Assembly (NCBI RefSeq): GCF_014648115.1
Contig: NZ_BMQM01000050.1
Location: forward strand, 1 to 18,429
Reading direction: 5' to 3'
DNA length: 18,429 bases
Origin: Deinococcus seoulensis
GTDB taxonomy: Bacteria > Deinococcota > Deinococci > Deinococcales > Deinococcaceae
Shown: positions 11,462-18,429 of the stretch, piece by piece
Layout of the letters: each line of letters begins with the position of its first letter
Numbering within the stretch: the stretch's first letter is position 1
Notes under the pieces: model-generated
Told to the model about the DNA's origin: nothing
The model's input: only the letters and a program-made list of their open reading frames with translations
Databases searched by the model: none
Program-made: the position numbers and the translations under genes

Positions 11462-12001
11462 ATGAACAACCCGAATGAACTGACCGTGCGGGTCGGCAGC
11501 CTGGAACGGCACCTGCCCATCGTGCGCGCCGGGAACCTGGGGCGCGTGCCGCTGGTGGAATTCATGGGCGACAGCGCTTTCACGAACGCCGCCGCGCAGG
11601 AGATGCTGGCCCTGATCCCCCCGCAGACCCAGGTGCTGCTGACGGTCGTCACGAACGCCCTGCCCCTGACGCACGAACTGAGTGACCGCAGCGGCATTCC
11701 GTACGTGTGCGTGCGTAAGAAACGCCGCACGTACATGCACGACCCGTTGATTCAGGAGGTGCCCAGCATGTCCCTGGGCGTCACGGAAACCCTGTGGCTG
11801 GACGGCCCGCACGCCGCCCGGCTGAAAGGGCAGCAGGTGACCATCGTGCAGGACGTGATCGCGTCCGGCGGGACCGCGCAGGCCCTGGCGCGGCTCGTGG
11901 AACGCGCCGGTGGCACCGTGACCGGCTATGTCGCCGCGTTCCGGCGGGGCACGCCGCCCATGACTGTCACGGCCCTTCAGGACCTGCCGACCAACCTGTA
12001 A
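11462..12001 (+). CDS. Paralogous PRTase-fold protein with altered PRPP motif
   Basis: A 179-residue relative of the preceding PRTase-like protein; the two align along their full length, for example [21 protein letters not shown] (split here as residues 80-100) against the equivalent segment of the first. The PRPP loop reads [12 protein letters not shown] (127-138): the first of the two acidic residues that hold the PRPP ribose is Gln instead of Asp, while the second Asp and the GGT are kept. This may weaken or change catalysis, so a regulatory, PRPP-sensing or altered-substrate role is possible. It has its own promoter-like box and is followed by a 14-bp terminator stem. The start ATG is set by that box and by matching the N terminus of the paralogue. 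Confidence 0.82.
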   Translation: MNNPNELTVRVGSLERHLPIVRAGNLGRVPLVEFMGDSAFTNAAAQEMLALIPPQTQVLLTVVTNALPLTHELSDRSGIPYVCVRKKRRTYMHDPLIQEVPSMSLGVTETLWLDGPHAARLKGQQVTIVQDVIASGGTAQALARLVERAGGTVTGYVAAFRRGTPPMTVTALQDLPTNL

Positions 12002-12006
12002 CGGCG

Positions 12007-12044
12007 CGCGCAGGGGTGCCGACCACTGTGGGCACCCCTGCGCG
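12007..12044. terminator. Terminator hairpin after the second PRTase gene
   Basis: A perfect 14-bp stem (12007-12020, CGCGCAGGGGTGCC, with 12031-12044) and a 10-nt loop begin 6 nt after the stop codon. No T tract follows on the plus strand. Being symmetric, it could also stop minus-strand transcripts from the SDR gene, so it is probably bidirectional between convergent genes. Confidence 0.65.
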
Positions 12045-12045
12045 G

Positions 12046-12174
12046 CTAAGTACATTGAAGCTAACATTGCGAGAGTCTGGGAAAGCGCCGGAATCTCTCC
12101 ATTCCCGCTTCAACGTACTTCCTCTGCTACGCGCTCCGCGCGGTTTATCTAAAAGATAAACGCAGTGTACTTAG
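12046..12174. repeat. 129-bp inverted-repeat element (MITE-like)
   Basis: CTAAGTACA at 12046-12054 and TGTACTTAG at 12166-12174 are exact 9-bp terminal inverted repeats. Inside, 12048-12061 pairs with 12107-12120 (13 of 14), and 12143-12150 pairs with 12154-12161 around AAA (GTTTATCT/AGATAAAC). Base composition is more AT-rich than the flanking genes. It contains no reading frame of note. The right end overlaps the last codon and TAA stop of the convergent SDR gene. Only one copy is present, so mobility is an inference. Confidence 0.6.
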
Positions 12175-13052
12175 TTCTTGCTGCTCAGCAGGCCGGGCAG
12201 GTCGTCCGGCAGGCGGCGCATGGGCAGGTCGAACACGGTGCGGGCCGGTTCGTTGGGGGCGGTGTTGCCTTCTTTCAGCATGGCGTACTGGTCGCGCGTG
12301 ATGGGCGGGCTGGGCAGCACCTGCATCAGCGGCACGGCGAGGTTCATCAGGAAGAGCGGTACCGGCACGATGGGTTTCTTCCTGCCCAGCGCCCCGAGTT
12401 CGAGTTCCAGCAGTTCCCGGAACGTGAATTCCTGCGGGCCGGTCAGGGCGTACGTGTGCCCGCTGCCCAGGTCGGACCCGGCGGCGGCAGCGAACGCCCG
12501 CGCGACGTCCTGCACGCTGACCGGGCGGAACGGGAACGAGCCGTCCCCGATCTGCGGCACGACCGGCGCCGTGCTGACCAGTTCCCGCAGGACCCGCCCG
12601 AAGAAATCGTCGCCCGGCCCGAAGATCAGGCTGGGCTGGAAGACCGTCCAGTTCAGGCCACTGCCGCGCACCAGTGCCTCCGCCTGCGCCTTGCTGCTGG
12701 AGTACCCGCTGCCGCTGTCCAGGCTGGCGCCCAGCGCACTCATGTGCACGTACCGCGCGCCGCGTGGCGTGGCCGCCAGGACGTTGCGGGTGCCTTCCAC
12801 ATGCACGCGGGCGAAGGTCTGGTCGCCCTTCTCGGCGATGATGCCGACCAGGTGCACGACCACCTGCGGGTCCGCCTGACCCACGGCGCGCTGCACGCTG
12901 CCGGGATCGGTGACGTCCAGTTTCACGCCCCGCGCGCCGCCCACGTCGCCCCCCGAGCGGCTGCCGGCCGTGACGGTGTGTCCGCGCGAGATGAGTTCGG
13001 CCACGACGGCCTTTCCGACGAAGCCGCTGGCTCCGGTGACGAGTACGTTCAT
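12171..13052 (-). CDS. NAD(P)-binding SDR protein (NDUFA9-like, atypical SDR)
   Basis: A 293-residue extended/atypical short-chain dehydrogenase-fold protein. The dinucleotide motif GASGFVG is at residues 7-13 and [10 protein letters not shown] carries Tyr117 and Lys121 in the YxxxK arrangement. HVEGTRNVL (84-92) and [13 protein letters not shown] also fit the NDUFA9-like group, whose members in bacteria are often of unknown substrate and may bind rather than turn over nucleotide. Its ATG overlaps the stop of the CarH-like regulator by 4 bp, so the two are co-translated, linking it to light or carotenoid control by context only. The C-terminal AAC-TAA lies at the edge of the 129-bp inverted-repeat element. 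Confidence 0.85.
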   Translation of the reverse strand: MNVLVTGASGFVGKAVVAELISRGHTVTAGSRSGGDVGGARGVKLDVTDPGSVQRAVGQADPQVVVHLVGIIAEKGDQTFARVHVEGTRNVLAATPRGARYVHMSALGASLDSGSGYSSSKAQAEALVRGSGLNWTVFQPSLIFGPGDDFFGRVLRELVSTAPVVPQIGDGSFPFRPVSVQDVARAFAAAAGSDLGSGHTYALTGPQEFTFRELLELELGALGRKKPIVPVPLFLMNLAVPLMQVLPSPPITRDQYAMLKEGNTAPNEPARTVFDLPMRRLPDDLPGLLSSKN

Positions 13053-14059
13053 TCTGAACCTCCAGGGGAGTGCGGGCCAGGGGAGTGCGGTGGGGTGGCC
13101 GGGCCGCCCAGCAGGGCCGCCGCGATGTGCTGCGCGGCGCTGGGCGCGTCCGGCCCGGCGTACTGCCCGCCGAGTTCCCGCGCCAGGGCCGGATCGGCGT
13201 TCAGCAGCGCGCCCCCGTAGAACAGCGGCATGCCCAGGCCGTCCAGGTCACGCAGGTGCTCGCGCGTGGCGTCCAGCGCCCAGCTGCCGTTCAGGGCCAG
13301 CAGGACGGCGCGGGCCTCGCGCTGCCGGGCGTACACGGCCAGGTCGCCCAGCGGCACGTTCGCGCCCAGGTACGCCACGCGCACGCCCCGGCGGCGCAGC
13401 GCCAGGGTCAGCATCATCAGGCCCAGTTCGTGCTGTTCCTCGGGCGCGCAGGCCGCCACGACCAGCGGCCCGAAGCCCGCCTGCACGCCCGCCACGTCCA
13501 TCAGCGCGGCGATGCGGGCGCGCAGGTACGCGGTCGCCTGATGCTCGTGCGCCACCGTGATCTCCCCGCGCTCCCAGCGCGCCCCGATCTCGACCATGGT
13601 GGGGCTGATGACGGCCGTCATGACATCCTCGACCGGCAACTGCGAGTGAACCTCGGCCAGCACCGCGCCCGCCCGGTCGGTGTCCGAGGCCAGCAGCGCG
13701 GCCGTCAGCAGCTCGGCCCACTGCGGCGCGCCGCGCGGCGCCGGGGTGTCGGACGGAGTGTCCGGCAGGGCAGGTGTGTTCGGTGGAACGTGCGGCGCGG
13801 CCGTCAGTCCGGTGGCCCGCACGGTCAGTTCGGCGGCGCGGCTGGCGGGAACGCCCGACTGCAACTGCGCCTGCATGTGCTGAATGGCGGCCACGTCGCC
13901 CGGCGAGTACAGGCGGTACCCGCTGGCGTTCCGGACCGGGTGCGGGAACCCGTACCGCCGTTCCCACTGCCGCAGGGTCGTGGCAGGCACGCCGGTCTGC
14001 GCCTCGACTTCCGAGGCGGTGAACATGCCGGTCTGAGACCGGCCAGCGGTAGGCTTCAT
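13049..14059 (-). CDS. MerR-type B12-dependent photoreceptor regulator (CarH/LitR-like)
   Basis: A 336-residue repressor candidate. Residues 11-70 form a MerR-type winged helix ([20 protein letters not shown], then RRYGFPHP and GYRLYSPGD). A Pro-rich linker (about 86-112) leads to a helical bundle and a Rossmann-type cobalamin domain (about 197-315). The bundle carries W162 and, exactly nine residues on, E172-H173, the Wx9EH motif that caps adenosylcobalamin in CarH; the cobalamin domain has EEQHELG with H210, the expected lower cobalt ligand. In the family, B12-loaded tetramers repress in the dark and light breaks them up. It is divergent from the UbiA/desaturase pair and coupled to the SDR gene. 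The ATG at 14059 directly follows an in-frame GTG at 14062; either could be the start. Confidence 0.9.
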   Translation of the reverse strand: MKPTAGRSQTGMFTASEVEAQTGVPATTLRQWERRYGFPHPVRNASGYRLYSPGDVAAIQHMQAQLQSGVPASRAAELTVRATGLTAAPHVPPNTPALPDTPSDTPAPRGAPQWAELLTAALLASDTDRAGAVLAEVHSQLPVEDVMTAVISPTMVEIGARWERGEITVAHEHQATAYLRARIAALMDVAGVQAGFGPLVVAACAPEEQHELGLMMLTLALRRRGVRVAYLGANVPLGDLAVYARQREARAVLLALNGSWALDATREHLRDLDGLGMPLFYGGALLNADPALARELGGQYAGPDAPSAAQHIAAALLGGPATPPHSPGPHSPGGSE

Positions 14060-14067
14060 CACTGTTC

Positions 14068-14073
14068 ATTGTG
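14068..14073 (-). promoter_or_regulatory. Possible -10 box of the CarH-like gene
   Basis: CACAAT on the minus strand ends 5 nt before the GTG (14062) and 8 nt before the ATG (14059), and no ribosome-binding site is visible. A leaderless start is possible, but the hexamer lacks the initial T and no spaced -35 is obvious. Confidence 0.3.
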
Positions 14074-14094
14074 TCCCGGCGCGGGGGGGCGTGG

Positions 14095-14171
14095 TTGTAA
14101 GCATTGCCCCCAACGCGGCGCAGCAAGGCGGACCGCTGGGGCATCTGCCTGCCCCCGACCCCCCTTACAAT
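14095..14171. promoter_or_regulatory. Inverted CTTACAA pair in the divergent regulator/carotenoid promoter region
   Basis: TTGTAAG at 14095-14101 and CTTACAA at 14164-14170 are inverted copies bracketing the intergenic region. The right copy lies within TACAAT (14166-14171), the -10 box of the prenyltransferase gene, which ends 9 nt before its ATG. Sites overlapping a -10 box in a divergent regulator region are where a MerR-type repressor would act. This is suggestive only. Confidence 0.35.
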
Positions 14172-14180
14172 GCCCTGTTC

Positions 14181-15071
14181 ATGCGAAGCGCCGCCCAGAC
14201 CCGAACCCCCCTGCTGCCGCTGCGGCGACTGCTGACCGTGTCCCGCCCCGCCCTGTGGGTGAACACCGTGGGCACGCTGGTCACGGGCGTGTGGCTCTCG
14301 GGCCGCCTGTACACGCTGGACGCCGGGGTGCTGGCCCTGCTGGCGTACCTGACGCTGCCGTTCAACCTGCTGATCTACGGCCTGAACGACCTGTCGGACC
14401 GCGAGGAGGACGCCCGCTCGTCCCGCAAGGGCGGCTGGCAGGGCGCGCGCCTGACCCTCCCCGAGGGCGGGCCGCTGCTGCGCGCCACGCTGCTCCTGAA
14501 CGTGCCCGCGCTGCTGGCGCTGACGCTGCTGCTGCCCCCGGCCGCCACGACCCTGCTGCTGATCTCGGCGGCGCTGTTCGTGGCGTACAGCCTGCCGCCC
14601 CTGCGCCTGAAGGGCCGCCCGTTCCTGGACGGCCTGAGCAACGTCGCGTACGCCCTGCCGCTGGCGCTGCCCGCGCTGGCTCTGGGCAGCCCGGTGCCGT
14701 GGTGGCCGCTGCTGGCCCTCATGAGCTACTCGGTCGGGAAGCACGCCTTCGACGCCGCGCAGGACATCCCCGCCGACCGCGCCGCCGGAACCCGCACCGT
14801 CGCCACCACCCTCGGCGCGCGCGGCACGGCCGCCTACGCCCTGGCGTGGTTTGTCCTCGCGGCGGCGCTGCTGCTGCCGGTATCGAACCTGACCGCGCTG
14901 GCCTTGCTGCTCACCTGCGGCGGCATGGCCCTGCGCCTCCTGCTGCGCCCCACCCCCGAACAGGCCGCGCGCCTGTACCCCCTGAGCATCGTCACTCCCT
15001 GGATCGTCGGCGCGGTCGCCGGGGTGCAGCTCGTGGCCCTGCTGGCACGCGGCCAGTGGACCGGCCTGTAA
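14181..15071 (+). CDS. UbiA-family prenyltransferase (lycopene elongase-like)
   Basis: A 296-residue integral membrane prenyltransferase with about eight hydrophobic helices. The two Mg-diphosphate motifs are NDLSDREED (69-77; D70, D73, D77) and DAAQDIPAD (191-199). [19 protein letters not shown] (136-154) and [18 protein letters not shown] resemble lycopene elongases that add C5 units to carotenoids in haloarchaea and actinobacteria, more than MenA, UbiA or chlorophyll synthase. Other UbiA roles remain possible. The ATG at 14181 follows TACAAT by 9 nt (near-leaderless); upstream in-frame codons would place the start inside the promoter. The next gene, a carotenoid desaturase, begins 1 nt after the stop, so both act in one pathway. 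Confidence 0.85.
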   Translation: MRSAAQTRTPLLPLRRLLTVSRPALWVNTVGTLVTGVWLSGRLYTLDAGVLALLAYLTLPFNLLIYGLNDLSDREEDARSSRKGGWQGARLTLPEGGPLLRATLLLNVPALLALTLLLPPAATTLLLISAALFVAYSLPPLRLKGRPFLDGLSNVAYALPLALPALALGSPVPWWPLLALMSYSVGKHAFDAAQDIPADRAAGTRTVATTLGARGTAAYALAWFVLAAALLLPVSNLTALALLLTCGGMALRLLLRPTPEQAARLYPLSIVTPWIVGAVAGVQLVALLARGQWTGL

Positions 15072-15072
15072 C

Positions 15073-16422
15073 GTGAACCGCGCCCGCAGCGTGGGCGTCG
15101 TGGGAGGCGGAATCGCCGGACTGACCCTGGCCGCGCTGCTGGCCGGGCGTGGCCACGCCGTCACCGTGTACGAACAGGACCGCGCGGGCGGCAAGCTGCG
15201 CCGCGAGGAGGCGGGCGGCCTGAGGTTCGACACCGGCCCCAGCCTCTTCACCTTCCCGGACGTGTGGCGCGCCGTCCTGAACCGCCTGCACGAACCCGAC
15301 CCGCTGGACCTTCGCCCGCTGCCCGGCGCGCTGGGCGTGCACCACACCCCGCACGGCCCGGTGCCGCTGCCCGTACCGCCCCAGCACCCGCTGTACCCGC
15401 ACTGGCAGCGGTACGTGCAGGCGGCCGAACCCCTGCGGGCGCACCTGACCACCCTGCTCACCACCCCGCCGCGCCTGAGCGACCCGGCGTTCCTGCGGGC
15501 GTCGGCGGCGCTGCTGCGCGTGACCGGCCCGCACGCCAGCGCCGCCGCGTGGTTGCGCGCCCACCACCTGCCGCCCGCGCTGGAACACGCGCTGGCCACC
15601 CACGCCCTGAACGCGGGCCTCAGCCCCGCCGACGCCCCGCCCCTGTACGCCCTGATTCCCGCGCTGGTCGGCGCGGACGTGTCCCGGCCCGCCCAGGGCA
15701 TGGGCGCACTGCTGGACACCCTGCGCCGCTTCTGCGAGGCGCGCGGCGTGACCCTCCGCGAGGGCGCGGGCGTCCACACCCTGACCGGCACCACCCTGAC
15801 CCTGAACGGGGGAGAGGTCCGCCGCCACGACCTGACCGTCAGCGCCACCGACCCCGCCCGCCTCGCCCGGCTGCGCGGCCAGCCGGTCAGACCCGGCCCC
15901 CGGACCGTCAGTGGGGTCGCCCTGTACGCCGCGCTGCCCGCCCCGGCCCTCCTGCCCGCCACCAGCGTCATCCCGCCCGACAGCTTCCGGGACTTCCGGG
16001 CCGCGCTGCGCGCCGGGGCACTCCCGCACACCACGCTGGCGCTCGTGCACGCAGACGGCCCGCGCCTCGCCGTCCTGCTGACCGCACCCCCCACCGGCCG
16101 CCCCCTGACCGCCGACCACCCCTGGGTCCGGGGGCAGCTACGGCGCGCGGAACGCACCCTGAACGTGCCCGGCCTGCTGGACTCCGCCCTGGATACCGTC
16201 ACCCTGACGCCCGCCCACTACGCGCGGGGCGGCCATCCGGGCGGCGCGATCTACGGCGCGGCCCTGCCCGCCTGGCGCGGCGGCCCGCTGCACCCCCAGC
16301 CATACCGCCTGACCCCCACGCTCTGGCAGGTCGGGACCGGCGTCCACCCCGGCGGCGGCATTCCCGCCATCCTGGGCGGCACGTTGATCGTGGACCGCCT
16401 GCTGCGCGAGGCGGGCTGGTAG
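15073..16422 (+). CDS. Carotenoid desaturase/oxidoreductase of the CrtI/CrtD family
   Basis: A 449-residue flavoprotein. The FAD-binding start [21 protein letters not shown] has GxGxxG at G11, G13 and G16 with the ribose-binding Glu34, followed by [11 protein letters not shown] and RFDTGPS (51-57). The C terminus has [14 protein letters not shown], the HPGGGxP signature of phytoene desaturases and relatives. It is somewhat shorter than most CrtI (about 490-510). Association with a lycopene elongase-like gene favours a CrtD-type C-3',4' desaturase, as in bacterioruberin clusters; Deinococcus also uses a CrtD in deinoxanthin synthesis. The GTG start at 15073 lies 1 nt after the UbiA stop, without its own ribosome-binding site of note, so it depends on upstream translation. 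Exact substrate is inferred. Confidence 0.85.
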   Translation: MNRARSVGVVGGGIAGLTLAALLAGRGHAVTVYEQDRAGGKLRREEAGGLRFDTGPSLFTFPDVWRAVLNRLHEPDPLDLRPLPGALGVHHTPHGPVPLPVPPQHPLYPHWQRYVQAAEPLRAHLTTLLTTPPRLSDPAFLRASAALLRVTGPHASAAAWLRAHHLPPALEHALATHALNAGLSPADAPPLYALIPALVGADVSRPAQGMGALLDTLRRFCEARGVTLREGAGVHTLTGTTLTLNGGEVRRHDLTVSATDPARLARLRGQPVRPGPRTVSGVALYAALPAPALLPATSVIPPDSFRDFRAALRAGALPHTTLALVHADGPRLAVLLTAPPTGRPLTADHPWVRGQLRRAERTLNVPGLLDSALDTVTLTPAHYARGGHPGGAIYGAALPAWRGGPLHPQPYRLTPTLWQVGTGVHPGGGIPAILGGTLIVDRLLREAGW

Positions 16423-16430
16423 CAAGAACA

Positions 16431-16456
16431 GCGCCCCCTCCGTGTGGAAGGGGTGC
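16431..16456. terminator. Hairpin between convergent desaturase and protease genes
   Basis: GCGCCCCCTCC (16431-16441) and GGAAGGGGTGC (16446-16456) pair with one mismatch and one G-T around a GTGT loop in the 51-nt gap between two convergent genes. It is likely a shared bidirectional terminator, without a T tract. Confidence 0.5.
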
Positions 16457-16473
16457 CGGGTGCGCGAGTGGGT

Positions 16474-18198
16474 TTACTGGCCGGTGATGGCTTTCAGGGG
16501 GTCGACCAGACCGTACCCGAAGTTGTTGTCCTTCCCGGCCGTACCCAGGTCTTTGGCGGTGCTGGTCAGCAGGCTGAGCAGCTGGGCGTTCGTCAGGGTG
16601 GGCTTGGCGGCCCAGACGACGGCGGCGGCGGCGCTGACGTGGGGGGTGGCCATGCTGGTGCCGTTGTAGGACTCGTAGTCGGCGCTGGTGACGGCGGCGG
16701 TGCCGGTGGTGGGCAGCTTGGTCAGCAGGGCCTGGCCGTCCGCCTGGAGGATGCCGACGACGGGCACGGTGTAGGCGTTGGTGAGGGTCATGCCCAGGGC
16801 GCCTGCGGCGTTGTTGTAGATCATGACGCCCCTGGCCCCGCTGGCGACGGCGTTGGCGGTCTTCTCTTCGAAGGAGCAGGTGCCGCGGCTGATCAGGGCG
16901 ATGTTTCCGGCCAGGGCGGCGTTGCGGGTGCCGACGCCGCACAGTTCGTTGTTCGTGCCGCCCGCCGCGACGATGGTGCCGGTGAAGCTGCCCTTGCCGG
17001 TCAGGTCGGCAGCCTGCACGTCCGTGAAGGTCACGCCGCCGCCCGAGGCGCTGGCGCGGGTGCCCTGCCCCAGCGGCACGGTGCTGATCACGTCCACGCC
17101 GGGGCCGACCAGATCCACCTGCGTGCCGAAGTTGCTGAAGTCCGCCTTGGCGAGGTTGCTGTCCACGGCGCCGATCCCGACCACCTCGGTGTACGCGGCG
17201 GGGTAGGAGACGGCGGCGCCGTCGTTGCCGGTCGCGGCGATGGTCAGGGCGCCCTTCTGCCAGACGCTGGTGTAGGCGCGCTGCTCGGTGCGGCTCTTGC
17301 TGCCGCCGCCCAGCGAGAGGCTGATGACGACCTTGTCCTCGGTGCCGCCCTGGCTCTTGAGCTGCGCGGCGCACCAGTTCACGCCGTTGATGATGCCGCT
17401 GCTGCTGCCCGAGCCGGTGTTGCCCAGCACGCGGGCCATGTACAGGTTCACGCCCGTTGCCACGCCCACGACGCCGCCCGCGTCCATGCCGCTCAGGGTA
17501 CCGCTGGCGCCGGTGCCCGCGCCGAGCTGCGCGAAGATCGTGCCGGACACGTGCGTGCCGTGGTGGGACACGTCGTTCAGGGCGTAGGGGTCGTTGCGGT
17601 TGGCTTCGGTGGTGACGAAGTTCTTGAACCCCTTGAGTTTCCGGGCGAATTCGGGGTGGTTGCCGTCGATGCCGGTGTCGCCGACGCACACGGCGACGCC
17701 CGTGCCGGTGTAGCCGCCCGCACGGAGGTTCTGGACGCGCAGGGCATTGTCACCCCAGGTGAACTCGCCGCTGGGGGCGTACAGCGCCTGCGTGGTGAGG
17801 CCCTGGGCGCTCAGGCCGCTGCTGACCTTGCGGTCGGTGACGCCGCTCCTGAAGCCCTGCGCGGTGCGGACGTAGTCGGGTTCGACGTACTCGACGCTGG
17901 GGTTGGCCTTCAGTCTGGCCAGCGCGGCGGCGTCGAGTTTCACGGCGGCGGCGCTGATGTCCACCCACTGGCTGGTCATGATCCCGCCCGCCGCGGCGAT
18001 GGCCTGGGCCTGCACGGCGGCCTGTTCCGTCACGCTCTGCGTGCTGAGGTTACCCTGCCTGAAGCCCACGAGGTACGCACCTGTGACCGCGTCGGTGGGG
18101 GCGCTGGTCTCGGGGGTGGCGGGCGTGACCGTCGGCTGTCCGCAGGCAGCGAGGCTCAGGGCGAGGGTGGCGGCCAGGATAGAGCGGGTGTGCTTCAT
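16474..18198 (-). CDS. Subtilisin-family (S8) serine protease lipoprotein with PA domain
   Basis: A 574-residue exported protease. A lipobox LAAC places lipidation at Cys19, so the enzyme is probably membrane-anchored outside the cell. Residues about 41-113 form an inhibitor I9-type propeptide (AYLVGFRQG ... VEYVEPDYV). The catalytic triad is Asp174 (DTGID), His213 (HGTHVSGT) and Ser515 (GTSMATPH), with oxyanion Asn325 (ATGND). Between Asn325 and Ser515 a protease-associated (PA) domain is inserted (about 385-500, with [20 protein letters not shown]). The ATG at 18198 is preceded by GGAG. It converges on the carotenoid genes and seems functionally unrelated to them; a nutritional or cell-surface proteolytic role is likely, substrates unknown. 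Confidence 0.94.
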   Translation of the reverse strand: MKHTRSILAATLALSLAACGQPTVTPATPETSAPTDAVTGAYLVGFRQGNLSTQSVTEQAAVQAQAIAAAGGIMTSQWVDISAAAVKLDAAALARLKANPSVEYVEPDYVRTAQGFRSGVTDRKVSSGLSAQGLTTQALYAPSGEFTWGDNALRVQNLRAGGYTGTGVAVCVGDTGIDGNHPEFARKLKGFKNFVTTEANRNDPYALNDVSHHGTHVSGTIFAQLGAGTGASGTLSGMDAGGVVGVATGVNLYMARVLGNTGSGSSSGIINGVNWCAAQLKSQGGTEDKVVISLSLGGGSKSRTEQRAYTSVWQKGALTIAATGNDGAAVSYPAAYTEVVGIGAVDSNLAKADFSNFGTQVDLVGPGVDVISTVPLGQGTRASASGGGVTFTDVQAADLTGKGSFTGTIVAAGGTNNELCGVGTRNAALAGNIALISRGTCSFEEKTANAVASGARGVMIYNNAAGALGMTLTNAYTVPVVGILQADGQALLTKLPTTGTAAVTSADYESYNGTSMATPHVSAAAAVVWAAKPTLTNAQLLSLLTSTAKDLGTAGKDNNFGYGLVDPLKAITGQ

Positions 18199-18429
18199 GG
18201 GGTCTCCAGGTACGGCGCAGGGCCGCTTGCGGTACGGTGCCGAAACGGTGAAAAGCAGGTGCTGGCGCTGCCGGGGCAGGGTCAGGACGGACGGTGAGCT
18301 TCGCTTGGTGTGATGAAGTTGAGGGGGATGTTAGTGCGCGGCGCCACCCTAATGAACCGCATGCCTAGAGCGTTTGTCATAAGAATGCCGATGGATGGGC
18401 GTGCCGGAACCACCCAAAGATGTTTTGAG
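18199..18429. other. Non-coding right flank of the window
   Basis: No credible gene is seen. On the minus strand TAGGGT (18351-18346) is a possible -10 box for the protease gene, which would give a leader of about 140 nt, but no -35 is clear. The stretch also contains the second copy of the 18-bp terminal motif. Confidence 0.4.
18365..18382 (-). repeat. 18-bp motif, right copy of an inverted pair
   Basis: ctagagcgtttgtcataa is the reverse complement of the motif at 48-65 with one substitution (17 of 18). It is upstream of the protease gene in non-coding DNA. It could be the end of a dispersed repeat family or a shared promoter-region element. Confidence 0.6.

Noticed and set aside
14060..14180. 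A cobalamin riboswitch between the B12-binding regulator and the prenyltransferase gene.
   Set aside because: The gap is only about 120 nt, the promoter-like -10 box lies 9 nt from the ATG leaving no leader RNA, and no B12-box-like conserved core is visible.
13248..16202. A 984-residue minus-strand frame across the regulator, prenyltransferase and desaturase genes.
   Set aside because: It overlaps three recognisable genes in other frames, has low-complexity Arg/Gly/Gln composition and no recognisable domain.
16444..18297. A 617-residue plus-strand frame opposite the subtilisin gene.
   Set aside because: It is the antisense of a complete S8 protease with intact catalytic triad; its own translation is Gly/Ala/Val/His-rich without motifs.

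Overview
The window looks like chromosomal or replicon DNA of a Deinococcus species. This rests on very high GC content, strong GC-rich third-position codon use, a typical deinococcal gene set, several genes whose start codon lies only 5-9 nt after a TANNNT -10 box (leaderless mRNAs, known to be common in Deinococcus), and many small palindromic intergenic repeats. The genus is an inference from sequence character; no marker gene for taxonomy is present.

Layout. 1-308: non-coding, with a 18-bp motif that recurs inverted at the far end of the window, a GC-rich repeat-like tract and a terminator. 309-2872 (minus): a three-gene ABC importer of the sulfonate/nitrate/taurine type, binding protein then permease then ATPase. 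2906-2945: a strong hairpin separating it from the upstream sulfur genes. 2983-7560 (minus): a sulfate-assimilation operon in transcription order DUF4395 membrane protein, sir (ferredoxin-type sulfite reductase), cysC (APS kinase), cysH (APS/PAPS reductase), sat (ATP sulfurylase). sir, cysC and cysH are joined by 4-bp ATGA overlaps. Sat makes APS, CysC can phosphorylate it to PAPS, CysH reduces one or both to sulfite, and Sir reduces sulfite to sulfide. The importer next door may supply sulfur, but its substrate cannot be read from sequence.

7561-12170: accessory-looking stretch with a DUF945/YdgA-like anchored protein, a secreted leishmanolysin-like metalloprotease with a C-terminal excalibur domain, and two paralogous PRTase-fold proteins, the second with an altered PRPP motif. 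The intergenic spaces here are filled with three copies (two about 95% identical and inverted, one diverged) of a roughly 133-bp double-hairpin repeat, plus one copy of a different 129-bp inverted-repeat element. Two of the 133-bp copies begin immediately after a TGA stop codon, and the other element contains the stop codon of its neighbour.

12171-16422: a light/carotenoid module. A MerR-type regulator with all the adenosylcobalamin-photoreceptor residues of CarH/LitR is translationally coupled to an NDUFA9-like SDR protein on the minus strand. It is divergent from a UbiA prenyltransferase resembling lycopene elongases and a CrtI/CrtD-family carotenoid desaturase, one nucleotide apart on the plus strand. 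The arrangement suggests vitamin-B12-dependent light control of carotenoid tailoring. 16474-18198 (minus): a subtilisin-family lipoprotein protease with a propeptide and an inserted PA domain, convergent with the desaturase. The last 230 bases are non-coding and carry the second copy of the 18-bp terminal motif.
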